Assembly (NCBI GenBank): GCA_963743595.1
Contig: CAVURW010000259.1
Span: 1-64,000 of the forward strand
Direction of reading: 5' to 3'
DNA: 64,000 bases
Source of the DNA: CAVURW01 sp963743595
GTDB taxonomy: Bacteria > Verrucomicrobiota > Verrucomicrobiia > Methylacidiphilales > UBA1321
The notes below the pieces were generated by a model. That model saw only the letters and a program-made list of their open reading frames with translations, was not told the origin of the DNA and did no database searches. Positions 52,949 through 60,797 of the stretch are shown one piece after another (positions within the stretch are counted from its first letter, which is position 1; each line of letters opens with the position of its first letter). Position numbers and translations under genes: made by a program.

Positions 52949-53574
52949 TTTTCAATCTCCATGATATAGTTCGATATCAGATTGAAACAGACATCGTTAA
53001 ATGCCCGCACTTCACAAACGAACGCACCGGAGGCCTTAGCCGCTTGAATACCGTGAGGAGAATCCTCTACGATCACTGTTTCTTCTGGCGTCACATTCAT
53101 TTTTTGAAAAGCTGTCAGATACATTTCCGGATTTGGCTTCGAAAGCTTCACATCTTCATTACTCAAAATACAATCAAAGTACTGGACAATGCCCGATCCT
53201 TTAAGCATCAGGTGAATGGTGTCTCGTATGGAATTGGAACAAACAGCAAGTCGATAACCTTGGCGATCGAGTTGGCGAATCATTCGCTCGATCTCAAATA
53301 CTGGCACACAATATTTTACAATCTCTTCTCGAGTGTATCTTTGCTTCAACTCAGAAATAAAGGGGTGAAGCTTCGTCGGAATGCTAGTATAGCGGGAAAG
53401 CATTTCCAGCTTCTTAAGCGTAGGTAATCCATTATAGACAGCCAAGTGCTCACCCATCGATATGGTATATCCAAATAGACCCAATGCGCGATTTAACGCC
53501 TCATAATGGAGATTCGCAGCGTCGACCAATACACCATCCATATCGAAGATAATCGTAGATATTTTTCTACTCAT
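52945..53574 (-). CDS. HAD-family hydrolase (beta-phosphoglucomutase-like)
   Basis: 209 residues from ATG 53574 (MSRKISTIIFDMDGVLVDAANLHYEALNRALG). HAD motifs: DMDGVLVD with both Asp, SNS, KPNPEMY with Lys, and VEDSPHGIQAAKASGA. A helical cap follows motif I as in phosphosugar phosphatases and mutases. Its start overlaps the cupin gene by eight bases. In this operon it would dephosphorylate or isomerise a sugar/polyol phosphate intermediate. Base composition is AT-richer than the housekeeping genes. Confidence 0.85.
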   Translation of the reverse strand: MSRKISTIIFDMDGVLVDAANLHYEALNRALGLFGYTISMGEHLAVYNGLPTLKKLEMLSRYTSIPTKLHPFISELKQRYTREEIVKYCVPVFEIERMIRQLDRQGYRLAVCSNSIRDTIHLMLKGSGIVQYFDCILSNEDVKLSKPNPEMYLTAFQKMNVTPEETVIVEDSPHGIQAAKASGAFVCEVRAFNDVCFNLISNYIMEIEK

Positions 53575-53887
53575 AATGCTTATCACCTGGGACAGACGGC
53601 ATTTTAACCACAGCCGTGATTGCATCGGTAATGGCTTCAAACCCCACCTTCTCATTTATTGCCACCTCTACAATATCCCCCTCTTCAAATCTCTCTCCAC
53701 CCATAATCACACTTCCTTGAACGATTACAGTAAATTCAATCGCTTTTCGATGATAATGGGGGTTCTCTATATCACCCGCTTTATATCTTTTAACGGCGAC
53801 TTCAAAATTTCGATCGAACGCTAAGGTGGGTTGAAAGGCCCCGATGAACCACCCTCCAGGGTACAAAGCGAGATCGTGCTTAACCAC
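53567..53887 (-). CDS. small cupin-like protein
   Basis: 106 residues, a single beta-barrel: HYHRKAIEFTVIVQGSVIMGGERFEEGDIVEVAINEKVGFEAITDAITAVVKMPSV, with the His pair and Glu of the first cupin motif (HxH...E). It could bind metal and isomerise or epimerise a sugar, or bind a ligand. It overlaps both neighbours in the operon, which implies tightly matched expression. Confidence 0.75.
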   Translation of the reverse strand: MVKHDLALYPGGWFIGAFQPTLAFDRNFEVAVKRYKAGDIENPHYHRKAIEFTVIVQGSVIMGGERFEEGDIVEVAINEKVGFEAITDAITAVVKMPSVPGDKHYE

Positions 53888-54635
53888 GTGCCCTCTTCAA
53901 ATAGTACTCGGTTTGGACGAATTCTTGGAGGTCTTCTGGCGTGCCTGTACCGTACATGGCACCCTTAAAATCGTGTAACGAGTAAGTCCTTACAATTCCG
54001 CCTTTTCTAATCAGGCGATTGTAGGCGGGAGCAACGTAAAATTCACCTTTTACCCGTTCATCATCCGCGATCATATCCTCCGCGCATTGAACGAAATCAG
54101 AACCGCGTTTAAAGTAGTAGATTCCCACAGTTGCAGAGTCACTCACTGGGACTTTCTCAACAACACGAATCACATCGCCAGTAGCGTTTAATTCACAGAA
54201 ACTCCATTTCGGATCGGTCGCTTGGAAAGTCATGATCATTCCGTCCGGACCTTCGGAACATTTCTCAAGAAAGTGATCGAAATTCACATCGACAATCTGG
54301 TCGCTATTCGCAATCAGAAGCGGATTTTGAGTATCAATAAGATCACGCGCTAAGAGTACGGAACAGGCCGCCCCTTCGGTGACACCTGATGTTGTTACGA
54401 TCTGACTGCTCTTGGGAATCGACAACAGCGTCCGCATGTTAGGATATTTTTCCAGGTGACTTTCCTGGCAGATAAATACGAACGTATGCGGATGCTGGGA
54501 CGTCAAGTTATCGATCACCCATTCGATCATCGTCCGACCACCGAACGGGATCAGCGGTTTCGGAGTTTCATAGCCCACATTAGCGAACCGGGAGCCTCGC
54601 CCCGCCATGGGAATGATGATCGTAATTGGGTCCAT
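53880..54635 (-). CDS. sugar/polyol-phosphate nucleotidyltransferase
   Basis: 251 residues. GT-A-like NTP-transferase fold: IIIPMAGRGSRFANVGYETPKPLIPFGGRTMIEW with the GxGxR and PKPL signature, NSDQIV (metal-binding Asp) and FYVAPAYNRLI. It would activate a phosphorylated sugar or polyol with CTP, UTP or dTTP for transfer to a surface glycan. It overlaps the cupin gene by eight bases and meets the GDPD-like gene end to end. Confidence 0.85.
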   Translation of the reverse strand: MDPITIIIPMAGRGSRFANVGYETPKPLIPFGGRTMIEWVIDNLTSQHPHTFVFICQESHLEKYPNMRTLLSIPKSSQIVTTSGVTEGAACSVLLARDLIDTQNPLLIANSDQIVDVNFDHFLEKCSEGPDGMIMTFQATDPKWSFCELNATGDVIRVVEKVPVSDSATVGIYYFKRGSDFVQCAEDMIADDERVKGEFYVAPAYNRLIRKGGIVRTYSLHDFKGAMYGTGTPEDLQEFVQTEYYLKRARG

Positions 54636-55249
54636 TACTGATTAAAAAAGTGATCGGCTTGCTCCGGGAAATCTGTGCAAAGCATGAATGGATTCTCTCT
54701 GTCATTCAAGGCTTTCAGGCGATTCCACAGTTCTTGATGAGGGCGTCCATGGAGTTCTGGCGAAACAACGGCCACGCGCAGGCCCCGCCTCCGCAGGTCC
54801 TCCAGAAGCGAATCGGGGTACCATTCGCCCTCAAACGCATCCAGCCAGACGCCCTGGCATTGGGCCTCCCAAATACCGTTCTCCACCTCGCTACGGCGCG
54901 TGAACGTCGGCAGCTTCAGCTTCATATAAGGACGCATATCAGGAATCGACATATCAAAAGCAAACCAGTTTTGATGGCCGCTCTGGCGGAAAAGTTGATG
55001 CAGAGGCTCCGCCAGGCCGTCCTCCTTAATATTTACCGCGAGCCAGCACTCTCTAGGCAGACTCTTCAGCACATCTCTCAATAGAAAACGTGGATCGCTC
55101 GAATGATCGTGGGTGATGAGGATTTCCTCATTGTACTGTCGAACGTCCAGTTCAACGCCTCGCCCTCTTGAGAAAGCGCGCTCAAAGGCAAGTGACGTGT
55201 TTTGCTCCTCCTTGCGAGTCCAATCACCGCGATGCGCGAGAATAATCAT
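54635..55249 (-). CDS. GDPD-like phosphodiesterase
   Basis: 204 residues, short for the family. Core residues are present: LAHRGDW (His, Arg), GVELDVRQYNEEILITHDHS (Glu, Asp, second His). Glycerophosphodiester phosphodiesterases cleave alcohol-phosphate esters; family members in capsule loci are thought to make or remove phosphodiester-linked substituents. No signal peptide, so it acts in the cytoplasm, on a soluble intermediate. It starts four bases upstream of the glycosyltransferase stop region. Confidence 0.8.
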   Translation of the reverse strand: MIILAHRGDWTRKEEQNTSLAFERAFSRGRGVELDVRQYNEEILITHDHSSDPRFLLRDVLKSLPRECWLAVNIKEDGLAEPLHQLFRQSGHQNWFAFDMSIPDMRPYMKLKLPTFTRRSEVENGIWEAQCQGVWLDAFEGEWYPDSLLEDLRRRGLRVAVVSPELHGRPHQELWNRLKALNDRENPFMLCTDFPEQADHFFNQ

Positions 55250-55252
55250 AGC

Positions 55253-56047
55253 CTAAGCCTTAACGGTGTCTTTGGAGCTGTAGAGCGTCTGCCCGCCAAA
55301 GTTTTGCGTCCGTTCCGGGAGGTCAAAGACTCGCTCTCCCGTAAAGGCGTAGCGCAACAGCAGACGAACGATGATCAACCCTTGCTTCACCACTTTAGCG
55401 TTGCTCACTTGATCGTCGGTCCGCCAGGAGATCGGAAAAAAGTTCACGCGAAACCGTTTATGGACCGCAAATAATAACAAATGCACATCAAAAGTCAGGT
55501 CGTTCGGGAATCTCAGAAATTCGCGGCCCTTGAGACAATCGACCCGATATAGATTCAAGCCGGCAATTAAATCATAAACTCGATAACCAGTAACAATTGA
55601 GAAAAGTGTATTTAATGCTTTATTCCCAGCGACACGAAATAACGAGTACGACGCCGTATTCGATTTAGGATGAAATCGTGCACCGATAAGAAAATCGGAA
55701 GTCTTTAATGAATCATTATCCAATAACGGAACTAGCTCCGAAAATGTAGCTTGATCATCCCCGTGAAGAACCACTACATACTCATAACCATTATCGATAG
55801 CATGCAAGAACCCTTTTTTGAGAGAGCCACCAAGGTTCAGGTTATCACCATTTCGTTGGATGCTGATATCGGCATTCATCGTTTTGGCTACAGATATGGC
55901 ACCCTCCACCGTATTGTCCTTGCTGCCATTATCAAGAACGAGGATGCTAAATCTCGCCAATTCCACATCACATAACTGCCTTAACACCCGCCCAATCTGC
56001 TTCTCGCAATTGTAAACAGGAATTATTATCAATATCTGAGCTCCCAT
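55253..56047 (-). CDS. glycosyltransferase family 2
   Basis: 264 residues from ATG 56047 (MGAQILIIIPVYNCEKQIGRVLRQL). GT-A fold: SILVLDNGSKDNTVEGA, LNLGGSLKKGFLHAIDNGYEYVVVLHGDDQ with DxD-like GDDQ, and a C-terminal part with NLYRVDCLKGREFLRFPNDLTFDVHLLLF. Similar to polyprenyl-phosphate or glycan GT2 enzymes. First gene of the operon; an IS630 relic lies just upstream. No membrane helices are apparent, unlike many dolichol-phosphate sugar synthases. Confidence 0.88.
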   Translation of the reverse strand: MGAQILIIIPVYNCEKQIGRVLRQLCDVELARFSILVLDNGSKDNTVEGAISVAKTMNADISIQRNGDNLNLGGSLKKGFLHAIDNGYEYVVVLHGDDQATFSELVPLLDNDSLKTSDFLIGARFHPKSNTASYSLFRVAGNKALNTLFSIVTGYRVYDLIAGLNLYRVDCLKGREFLRFPNDLTFDVHLLLFAVHKRFRVNFFPISWRTDDQVSNAKVVKQGLIIVRLLLRYAFTGERVFDLPERTQNFGGQTLYSSKDTVKA

Positions 56048-56169
56048 GCCAGAGAGGAGCGTAGAAGCGGACTTTCTTGAACGCAAGCGGTTTATTTGAG
56101 GAAACCCCCAGCGTAAATTTCGGTTTCAGGTAAACGTAGCCGAGATGCTACGTCAGTTTAGCGATGCTA

Positions 56170-56523
56170 GTGCTTAACCTCGTAGATTAACGATAGTATT
56201 TCGAAGTTGAGAACCTTTAACGTCTCTTTTTCTCCATTTGAAGGGTTTTGCGGAGGGATTGTAGTTTGCGATGAAGTTCTCGATGGCCTGACGCAGGTCT
56301 GAAACGCTCTTGAAACTGGCACCTCGGAGACTTTTCGATTTGATTGAGCCAACTTGCAGAAGTGGGAGTGTAGTGGAAAGTGACTTGGGGATGGTTGAGG
56401 AGCCATGCGTCACATTTTTTGCGGGTTGAGTAGTTGTTGATCGGGTGGGGCATCGGCTACAATCTGATCCATAAAAGCCTGGAAATCCTCACGTCGGAAC
56501 AGAGTTAAATCATTTCGCGTCAT
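56170..56523 (-). pseudogene. IS630-family transposase remnant
   Basis: The minus strand carries the end of an IS630 transposase in shifting frames: FQAFMDQIVADAPPDQQ, then NNYSTRKKCDAWLLNHPQVTFHYTPTSASWLNQIE, then RGASFKSVSDLRQAIENFIANYNPSAKPFKWRK. HFTPTSASWLN and NxxPKPFxW are family hallmarks. At least two frame breaks are present. The relic lies immediately upstream of the glycan operon and may mark how it arrived. Confidence 0.75.
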
Positions 56524-56563
56524 TAGCTGAAAAACTGGATGATTGGACTCAATTTTGAAATCC

Positions 56564-56746
56564 ATGAATGAGACACCAAAAATTGAACGAAAACAGGAGC
56601 GCTCTACGGACTACTGGGGCTTGGGACCTGTTCCATCCTCGTTCTGGGCGTTTGTCTTCCTCCCCTTCGTCACGGTCTCGATTGGCATAGGGCTGAGCTA
56701 CGTTTTGCCTGTCGTTTCCTACGTGATTAACGCCTGTTTTCACTAA
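56564..56746 (+). CDS. small membrane protein
   Basis: 60 residues from ATG 56564 (MNETPKIERKQERSTDYWGLGP), charged N-terminus and two hydrophobic stretches forming one or two helices (SSFWAFVFLPFVTVSIGIGLSYVLPVVSYVINACF). No family recognised. It is 40 bases before pyrC and on the same strand, so it may be the first gene of that transcript. Confidence 0.5.
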   Translation: MNETPKIERKQERSTDYWGLGPVPSSFWAFVFLPFVTVSIGIGLSYVLPVVSYVINACFH

Positions 56747-56786
56747 GATTGTCCCGCGTGCCAGCCGCATGTAAACTTGCCCAGTC

Positions 56787-58082
56787 ATGACATCCATTCT
56801 CATCAAAGGCGGTCGCATTATTGATCCCGCCTCCGGTCGCGATGAAACCGCCGACCTCTTCCTGCAATCGGGCACCATCGCCGAGACCATTCCCGCAACG
56901 CTCCCCGAAGGCACCCGCGTCGTTGACGCCACGAACCTGATCGTAGCGCCGGGTCTGATCGACATGCATGTGCACCTGCGCGAACCCGGCGGCTCGCAAA
57001 AAGAGACCATCGCCACGGGCACACGCGCCGCTGCTGCAGGCGGATTCACCAGCGTGCTCGCCATGCCAAACACGTCGCCGCCCGCCGATGGCCCAAACAC
57101 CATCGCGCTGATGCGCCAGAGCAGCGTGGCTTCCGCGTGCGTGAATGTGTGGCTCACGGGCTGCATCACGGTGGGCATGAAGGGGGAGGAGCTCGCGCCG
57201 ATCGGGTCGCTCTTGAAAGCCGGGGTCATCGCCATCACCGACGACGGGCGTTGTGTTCAGAACAACGAAGTAATGCGCCGCGCGCTCGATTATTCCCGGA
57301 TGTTCGACCTGCTCGTGCTGGATCATTGTCAGGACGAAGATCTCTCCACAGGCGGTGTGATGCATGAGGGCTACTGGAGCACCGTGCTCGGTCTCCCCGG
57401 CTGGCCGCGTATCGCTGAGGAGATCATCGTGATGCGTAATGTCCTTCTTGCGGAACTCACCGGTGCCCGTGTGCATCTGCAACACCTCTCCAGCGCTGGC
57501 TCCGTACGGCTGCTGCGCGAGGCGAAATCGCGCAAACTCCCCATCTCCGGCGAGGTGATGCCGCACCATCTCGCCCTGACCGACGCCGCTGTCGAGGGGT
57601 TCAACACGAATTTCAAGATGAACCCGCCACTGCGGGAGCAATCGGATATCGATGCGCTGCGCCAAGGTTTGGTCGATGGCACCATCGAGATCCTCGCCAG
57701 CGACCATGCGCCCCATGCTTCGTATGAGAAAGAAGTGGAGTTTGCCGAAGCACCGTTCGGCATTGTGGGACTCGAAACGGAACTGGGTATTTTCCTGCGT
57801 GAACTCGTTCACAACGGCACGCTGAGGTGGCCCGATTTTCTCGCGAAACTTACGATTAACCCGGCTCAATTGCTACGCACAGACCGCGGCACACTGAAGC
57901 CCGGAGCAATTGCCGACGTGACGTTAATTGATCCGAATTTGCCATGGCGAGTGGAGTCGTCGAAGTTCTCTTCGCGCAGCAGGAATACGCCGTTTGAAGG
58001 CTGGGAACTCAAAGGTCGTGCGACCCACACCATCGTGGGCGGCAAGGTCGTTTGGTCACTGGATACGGGCTTCGGAGCTTAA
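56787..58082 (+). CDS. pyrC: dihydroorotase
   Basis: 431 residues. Amidohydrolase motifs: GLIDMHVHLREPGGSQKETIATGTRAAAAGGFTSVLAMPNTSPP (metal histidines), LDHCQDEDLSTGG, HLQHLSSAGSVRLLREAK, and DHAPHASYEKEVEFAEAPFGIVGLETELGIFL with the catalytic Asp. It closes carbamoyl-aspartate to dihydroorotate in pyrimidine synthesis. Type I-like (PyrC/Aquifex) by length. No other pyr genes are in the window. Confidence 0.95.
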   Translation: MTSILIKGGRIIDPASGRDETADLFLQSGTIAETIPATLPEGTRVVDATNLIVAPGLIDMHVHLREPGGSQKETIATGTRAAAAGGFTSVLAMPNTSPPADGPNTIALMRQSSVASACVNVWLTGCITVGMKGEELAPIGSLLKAGVIAITDDGRCVQNNEVMRRALDYSRMFDLLVLDHCQDEDLSTGGVMHEGYWSTVLGLPGWPRIAEEIIVMRNVLLAELTGARVHLQHLSSAGSVRLLREAKSRKLPISGEVMPHHLALTDAAVEGFNTNFKMNPPLREQSDIDALRQGLVDGTIEILASDHAPHASYEKEVEFAEAPFGIVGLETELGIFLRELVHNGTLRWPDFLAKLTINPAQLLRTDRGTLKPGAIADVTLIDPNLPWRVESSKFSSRSRNTPFEGWELKGRATHTIVGGKVVWSLDTGFGA

Positions 58083-58125
58083 AACGTCAAGCAGTAAAGC
58101 ACCGCGCCACCGGGGAAGGAACCGC

Positions 58126-58428
58126 TTAGGCAGCTTTACTGGTCGGAGCAGCTACAGGAATCATCTTGCGATTCTTACGGCCCGTATGATTCACTTCATG
58201 CGGTTCAGCGATCTCGAAAGTCAACTTACCATCGCCTATTTCCTTCAGCGCAATATCCATGAATGTCCAACGGGGGTCAGCCGGGACCAGAGGGCGAAAC
58301 CCTTGACCGAGCTGCCGGACTCGCTTGGAAACCATGTTGACCAGAATTTGAGGGCTTGGAACGTGTTTGAGAGCTGCGTTGACAAGGTTCTGTTTCATAG
58401 GGGAAAGACCAATAGACGCACGGCCCAT
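58126..58428 (-). CDS. rpoZ: DNA-directed RNA polymerase subunit omega
   Basis: 100 residues (or 90 from the ATG at 58398, MKQNLVNAALKHVPSPQ). The segment ILVNMVSKRVRQLGQGFRPLV, followed by FMDIALKEIGDGKLTFE, matches the divergent omega subunits found in Verrucomicrobiota (NVVSRRVRQL ... DIALKEIxEGK). Omega helps assemble and stabilise RNA polymerase. The C-terminal tail (RKNRKMIPVAAPTSKAA) is basic. It converges with pyrC; an inverted repeat CAGTAAAGC / GCTTTACTG spans 58092-58141 between them. Confidence 0.7.
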   Translation of the reverse strand: MGRASIGLSPMKQNLVNAALKHVPSPQILVNMVSKRVRQLGQGFRPLVPADPRWTFMDIALKEIGDGKLTFEIAEPHEVNHTGRKNRKMIPVAAPTSKAA

Positions 58429-58621
58429 AGTTATAGGACGTGAGCCTGAAAAACTACTTCATTTTCATGCCAACGCAAGCTAAGAATTAAAAAATTCGTG
58501 AATGGAGGTGCATGTGTCACGCCCAAAGCTGGGAGAAGTATCGAAGGAGCGAGAGAGATGCGTCCCGCTACGGCTTTTATTAGATACAACGTCGCGCGCC
58601 TCGCGCCTGAGAACGAGGGGA

Positions 58622-59350
58622 CTAGGCCTTGGCGCTGACGCCTTCGGATTCGGTGTGACCGCCGAAGTGGGCGTCGTGCGTTTCGCCGGAAGCGATCAGG
58701 TGAGATGCGACCTCGGTTACGGCTGTCTTAACGGCAGCTTCGGTCTTCGGTTTGCCTTCGAGTGCCTGAGCGCCTTGATTGATGGCGGGCCCGGTGTAAT
58801 CGACCTGGAGGTCCATCAAGGTTTTTGACTGGGCGAGCACATCGCGAATTTCATCTCGAGAGATGGGTTCGATTTTGTAAGTGCCGTCTTCGCCTTCGAT
58901 CGCTTGGCCGAAATTCGCGCCGAGCTTGTAAGCAAAGAGGGCTTCCAAACACGCGCCGCTGGAGTCTTTCCAAGTCCGTAAATCGGGGTGCTCCGGAGTG
59001 GAGTTAATCGTGTGCGCAGGTGGGATGAAGACGACGTCAGTAACGCCAGCCTTGATGATTGAGAGGAGATCCTGTTTCAGGAGCGCTTGCCAACCGGCCG
59101 GTTCCGACGCGCTAATGCCCGTTTCCTTGAGCTGTTTGTCAATGGACGCCTGCGTCTTAGTGGGGTTTACCACCTCGAAACCTTGAGCCGTCAATTGCTG
59201 ATCGATCTCATTAAAGGTGCCGTAATTGTAGTCCGGCTCCGTCATCTCCGGCTTGCTTTTACAGTGGCTCATGGGGCCGCTGATGTAGACGACTTTATGA
59301 TCCGGAACTACAGCTACCGGCTCGGCGTTAAGCTTTTCGTAATCAACCAT
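58622..59350 (-). CDS. deoxyribosyltransferase-like (DUF4406) protein, copy B
   Basis: 242 residues. VVYISGPMSHCKS, then ALLKQDLLSIIKAGVTDVVFIPP and DSSGACLEALFAYKLGANFG, follow the nucleoside 2-deoxyribosyltransferase fold as in DUF4406 proteins, with the catalytic-type Glu in GACLEA. A likely role is cleavage or transfer of an N-glycosidic bond of a nucleotide. The C-terminus (residues 205-242) is low-complexity, His/Glu-rich. It is clearly paralogous to copy A upstream (most blocks identical or conservative), so the pair arose by tandem duplication. Each copy is preceded by a short helical protein gene. Confidence 0.75.
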   Translation of the reverse strand: MVDYEKLNAEPVAVVPDHKVVYISGPMSHCKSKPEMTEPDYNYGTFNEIDQQLTAQGFEVVNPTKTQASIDKQLKETGISASEPAGWQALLKQDLLSIIKAGVTDVVFIPPAHTINSTPEHPDLRTWKDSSGACLEALFAYKLGANFGQAIEGEDGTYKIEPISRDEIRDVLAQSKTLMDLQVDYTGPAINQGAQALEGKPKTEAAVKTAVTEVASHLIASGETHDAHFGGHTESEGVSAKA

Positions 59351-59417
59351 ATTTTTCTCGATGAAAGGTCAGATTTCCCTGGGACAATGTTACCGTTGCC
59401 GTTTCAGGGAGAGAGAT

Positions 59418-59621
59418 TTACCGCTCGGCGTGAGCCAACATGCCTTTAGTGACAAGCGACGTGCGCGGGCTGAGAGAGGCCTGGAGGACGACGTTCAAAA
59501 CGCGAACTTGGTCCGGCTTGCTGAGCGTGCGGTAGAGTTCGACGAGAAGAGCGATTTCACTCCGCTCCATTTCGTCATTGAGGTCAGGAATCGTGAAGGG
59601 TGTGTTTTCGGAATCGATCAT
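59418..59621 (-). CDS. short helical partner protein, copy B
   Basis: 67 residues from ATG 59621 (MIDSENTPFTIPDLNDEMERSEIALLVELYRTLSKPDQVRVLNV). All-helical, acidic first half. Paralogous to copy A (EMERSEIALLVELYRTLSKPDQV versus EMEKTEIALILELYRSLGKSDQV). It sits between the two deoxyribosyltransferase-like genes: 28 bases after copy A, 67 before copy B. An in-frame ATG at 59705 overlaps copy A and is rejected. Function unknown; regulator or inhibitor of the neighbouring enzyme is a guess. Confidence 0.65.
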   Translation of the reverse strand: MIDSENTPFTIPDLNDEMERSEIALLVELYRTLSKPDQVRVLNVVLQASLSPRTSLVTKGMLAHAER

Positions 59622-59649
59622 AGTAGTGATTTTGTAAGATGTGTGGATG

Positions 59650-60342
59650 TTAGGCTTTGTGGGAGACGGATTCGCCGGACTCGGCGTGCTCAGCTGGCAT
59701 GACATGATGCTCAGCAGTAGAGGCAGCAGCGGTAACCGCTTCGCCCTTGGGCTTGGCGTCGAGCGCTTGCGCGCCTTGATTAATCGCGGGTCCCGTGTAG
59801 TCCTTTTGCAGATCCTTCAGAGTCTGGGAATGGGCGAGAATGTCGCGCACTTCTTCACGGTCGACTTTTTCGATCGTGTAAGAGCCGTCCTGTTGAGGGA
59901 CGATCTGACCGAACTCGAGGCCCAGTTTGTAAGCGAACATCGCTTCAATACAGGCACCACTTGAATCTTGCCACGTACGAAACTCGGGGCTTTCCGGGGT
60001 CGAATTTACGGTGTGGGCAGGCGGGATGAAGACGACTTCGGTAACGCCCGCTTCGATCATAGAGAGAAGATCTTTCTTCAAGCAGGCTTGCCAGACGCGA
60101 GGATCACCGGAGGGCAGGCCATTTTCGTTACGAACCATGTGCTCGGTTTTCACCGGATTGAGCACTTCGATGCCCTGAGCCGTGAAGTAATCGTCCAGCT
60201 TGTCGAACGCTGGGTAGTTAAAATCGGAGTGGTCCAAGCTCGGATCGCTCTTGCAGTTGCTCATCGGGCCGCTGAGGTAAATAACCGGATGATCCGGCAC
60301 TACTTTTACGCCTGAATCGTTAATTTTTTCGTAATCGACCAT
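59650..60342 (-). CDS. deoxyribosyltransferase-like (DUF4406) protein, copy A
   Basis: 230 residues. VIYLSGPMSNCKSDPSLDHSDFNYPAFDKLDDYFTAQGIEVLNP, then CLKKDLLSMIEAGVTEVVFIPPAH and DSSGACIEAMFAYKLGLEFG with the Glu of the deoxyribosyltransferase fold. After the core, DYTGPAINQGAQALDAKPKGEA is identical in style to copy B. The variable C-terminus is rich in Ala, Glu and His. It follows the short helical gene A by 53 bases. Related DUF4406 proteins are frequent in phages. Confidence 0.75.
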   Translation of the reverse strand: MVDYEKINDSGVKVVPDHPVIYLSGPMSNCKSDPSLDHSDFNYPAFDKLDDYFTAQGIEVLNPVKTEHMVRNENGLPSGDPRVWQACLKKDLLSMIEAGVTEVVFIPPAHTVNSTPESPEFRTWQDSSGACIEAMFAYKLGLEFGQIVPQQDGSYTIEKVDREEVRDILAHSQTLKDLQKDYTGPAINQGAQALDAKPKGEAVTAAASTAEHHVMPAEHAESGESVSHKA

Positions 60343-60395
60343 ATCTTCTGTTTTGTTTTTGTATTGTTAGACTCTCTATTGACTCAAAAAATCTG

Positions 60396-60605
60396 TTATA
60401 AGCCCAAATCACCGATGCGTGCTAAGACCCCTTGTTTGGCATCCTGTGTGTCGGGTGCCAAGGAATATTCGATAAGAAGCTTCAGAATTTCCACCTGATC
60501 TGATTTCCCAAGACTGCGATAAAGCTCCAAAATCAGAGCGATTTCCGTCTTTTCCATCTCGTCCTCTAGGAACCCAATGGCGAGAATATTGTGTGGTAGT
60601 TTCAT
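60396..60605 (-). CDS. short helical partner protein, copy A
   Basis: 69 residues (MKLPHNILAIGFLEDEMEKTEIALILELYRSLGKSDQVEILKLLIEYSLAPDTQDAKQGVLARIGDLGL). All-helical. First gene of the duplicated unit; a strong promoter lies about 65 bases upstream. Function unknown. Confidence 0.65.
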   Translation of the reverse strand: MKLPHNILAIGFLEDEMEKTEIALILELYRSLGKSDQVEILKLLIEYSLAPDTQDAKQGVLARIGDLGL

Positions 60606-60669
60606 CGAATTCTAAACCCGAATAGTCGCGCGGAGGCTGGATCGGGATCGCGCTGTTCTTGAGCGTACC

Positions 60670-60697
60670 TTTATAAGCGGATTCTTCGATATGGCAA
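60670..60697 (-). promoter_or_regulatory. strong sigma-70-like promoter for the duplicated module
   Basis: On the minus strand: TTGCCA (60692-60697), 16-base spacer, TATAAA (60670-60675), close to consensus. Transcription would start near 60663, giving a leader of about 58 bases before the helical gene A, and could cover all four genes down to 58622. Confidence 0.55.
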
Positions 60698-60797
60698 GAC
60701 AAAATTACAGAAAACCCGTCCGCTTCATTCGATGGGTTCTCTACTTAGCAACAGTCCTTATCGAAGGAAGTCCACGCAACTTCCTTACCCTGAACAA

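Noticed and set aside
58092..58141. Inverted repeat CAGTAAAGC/GCTTTACTG between pyrC and rpoZ
   Set aside because: Loop of 32 bases, no T-run, and one arm lies inside the rpoZ coding end; not called a terminator.
58549..58597. Short ORF preceded by GGAGG between rpoZ and copy B enzyme (MCHAQSWEKY, from about 58513)
   Set aside because: Only 23 codons, spacing of three bases to the GGAGG; conservation would be needed.
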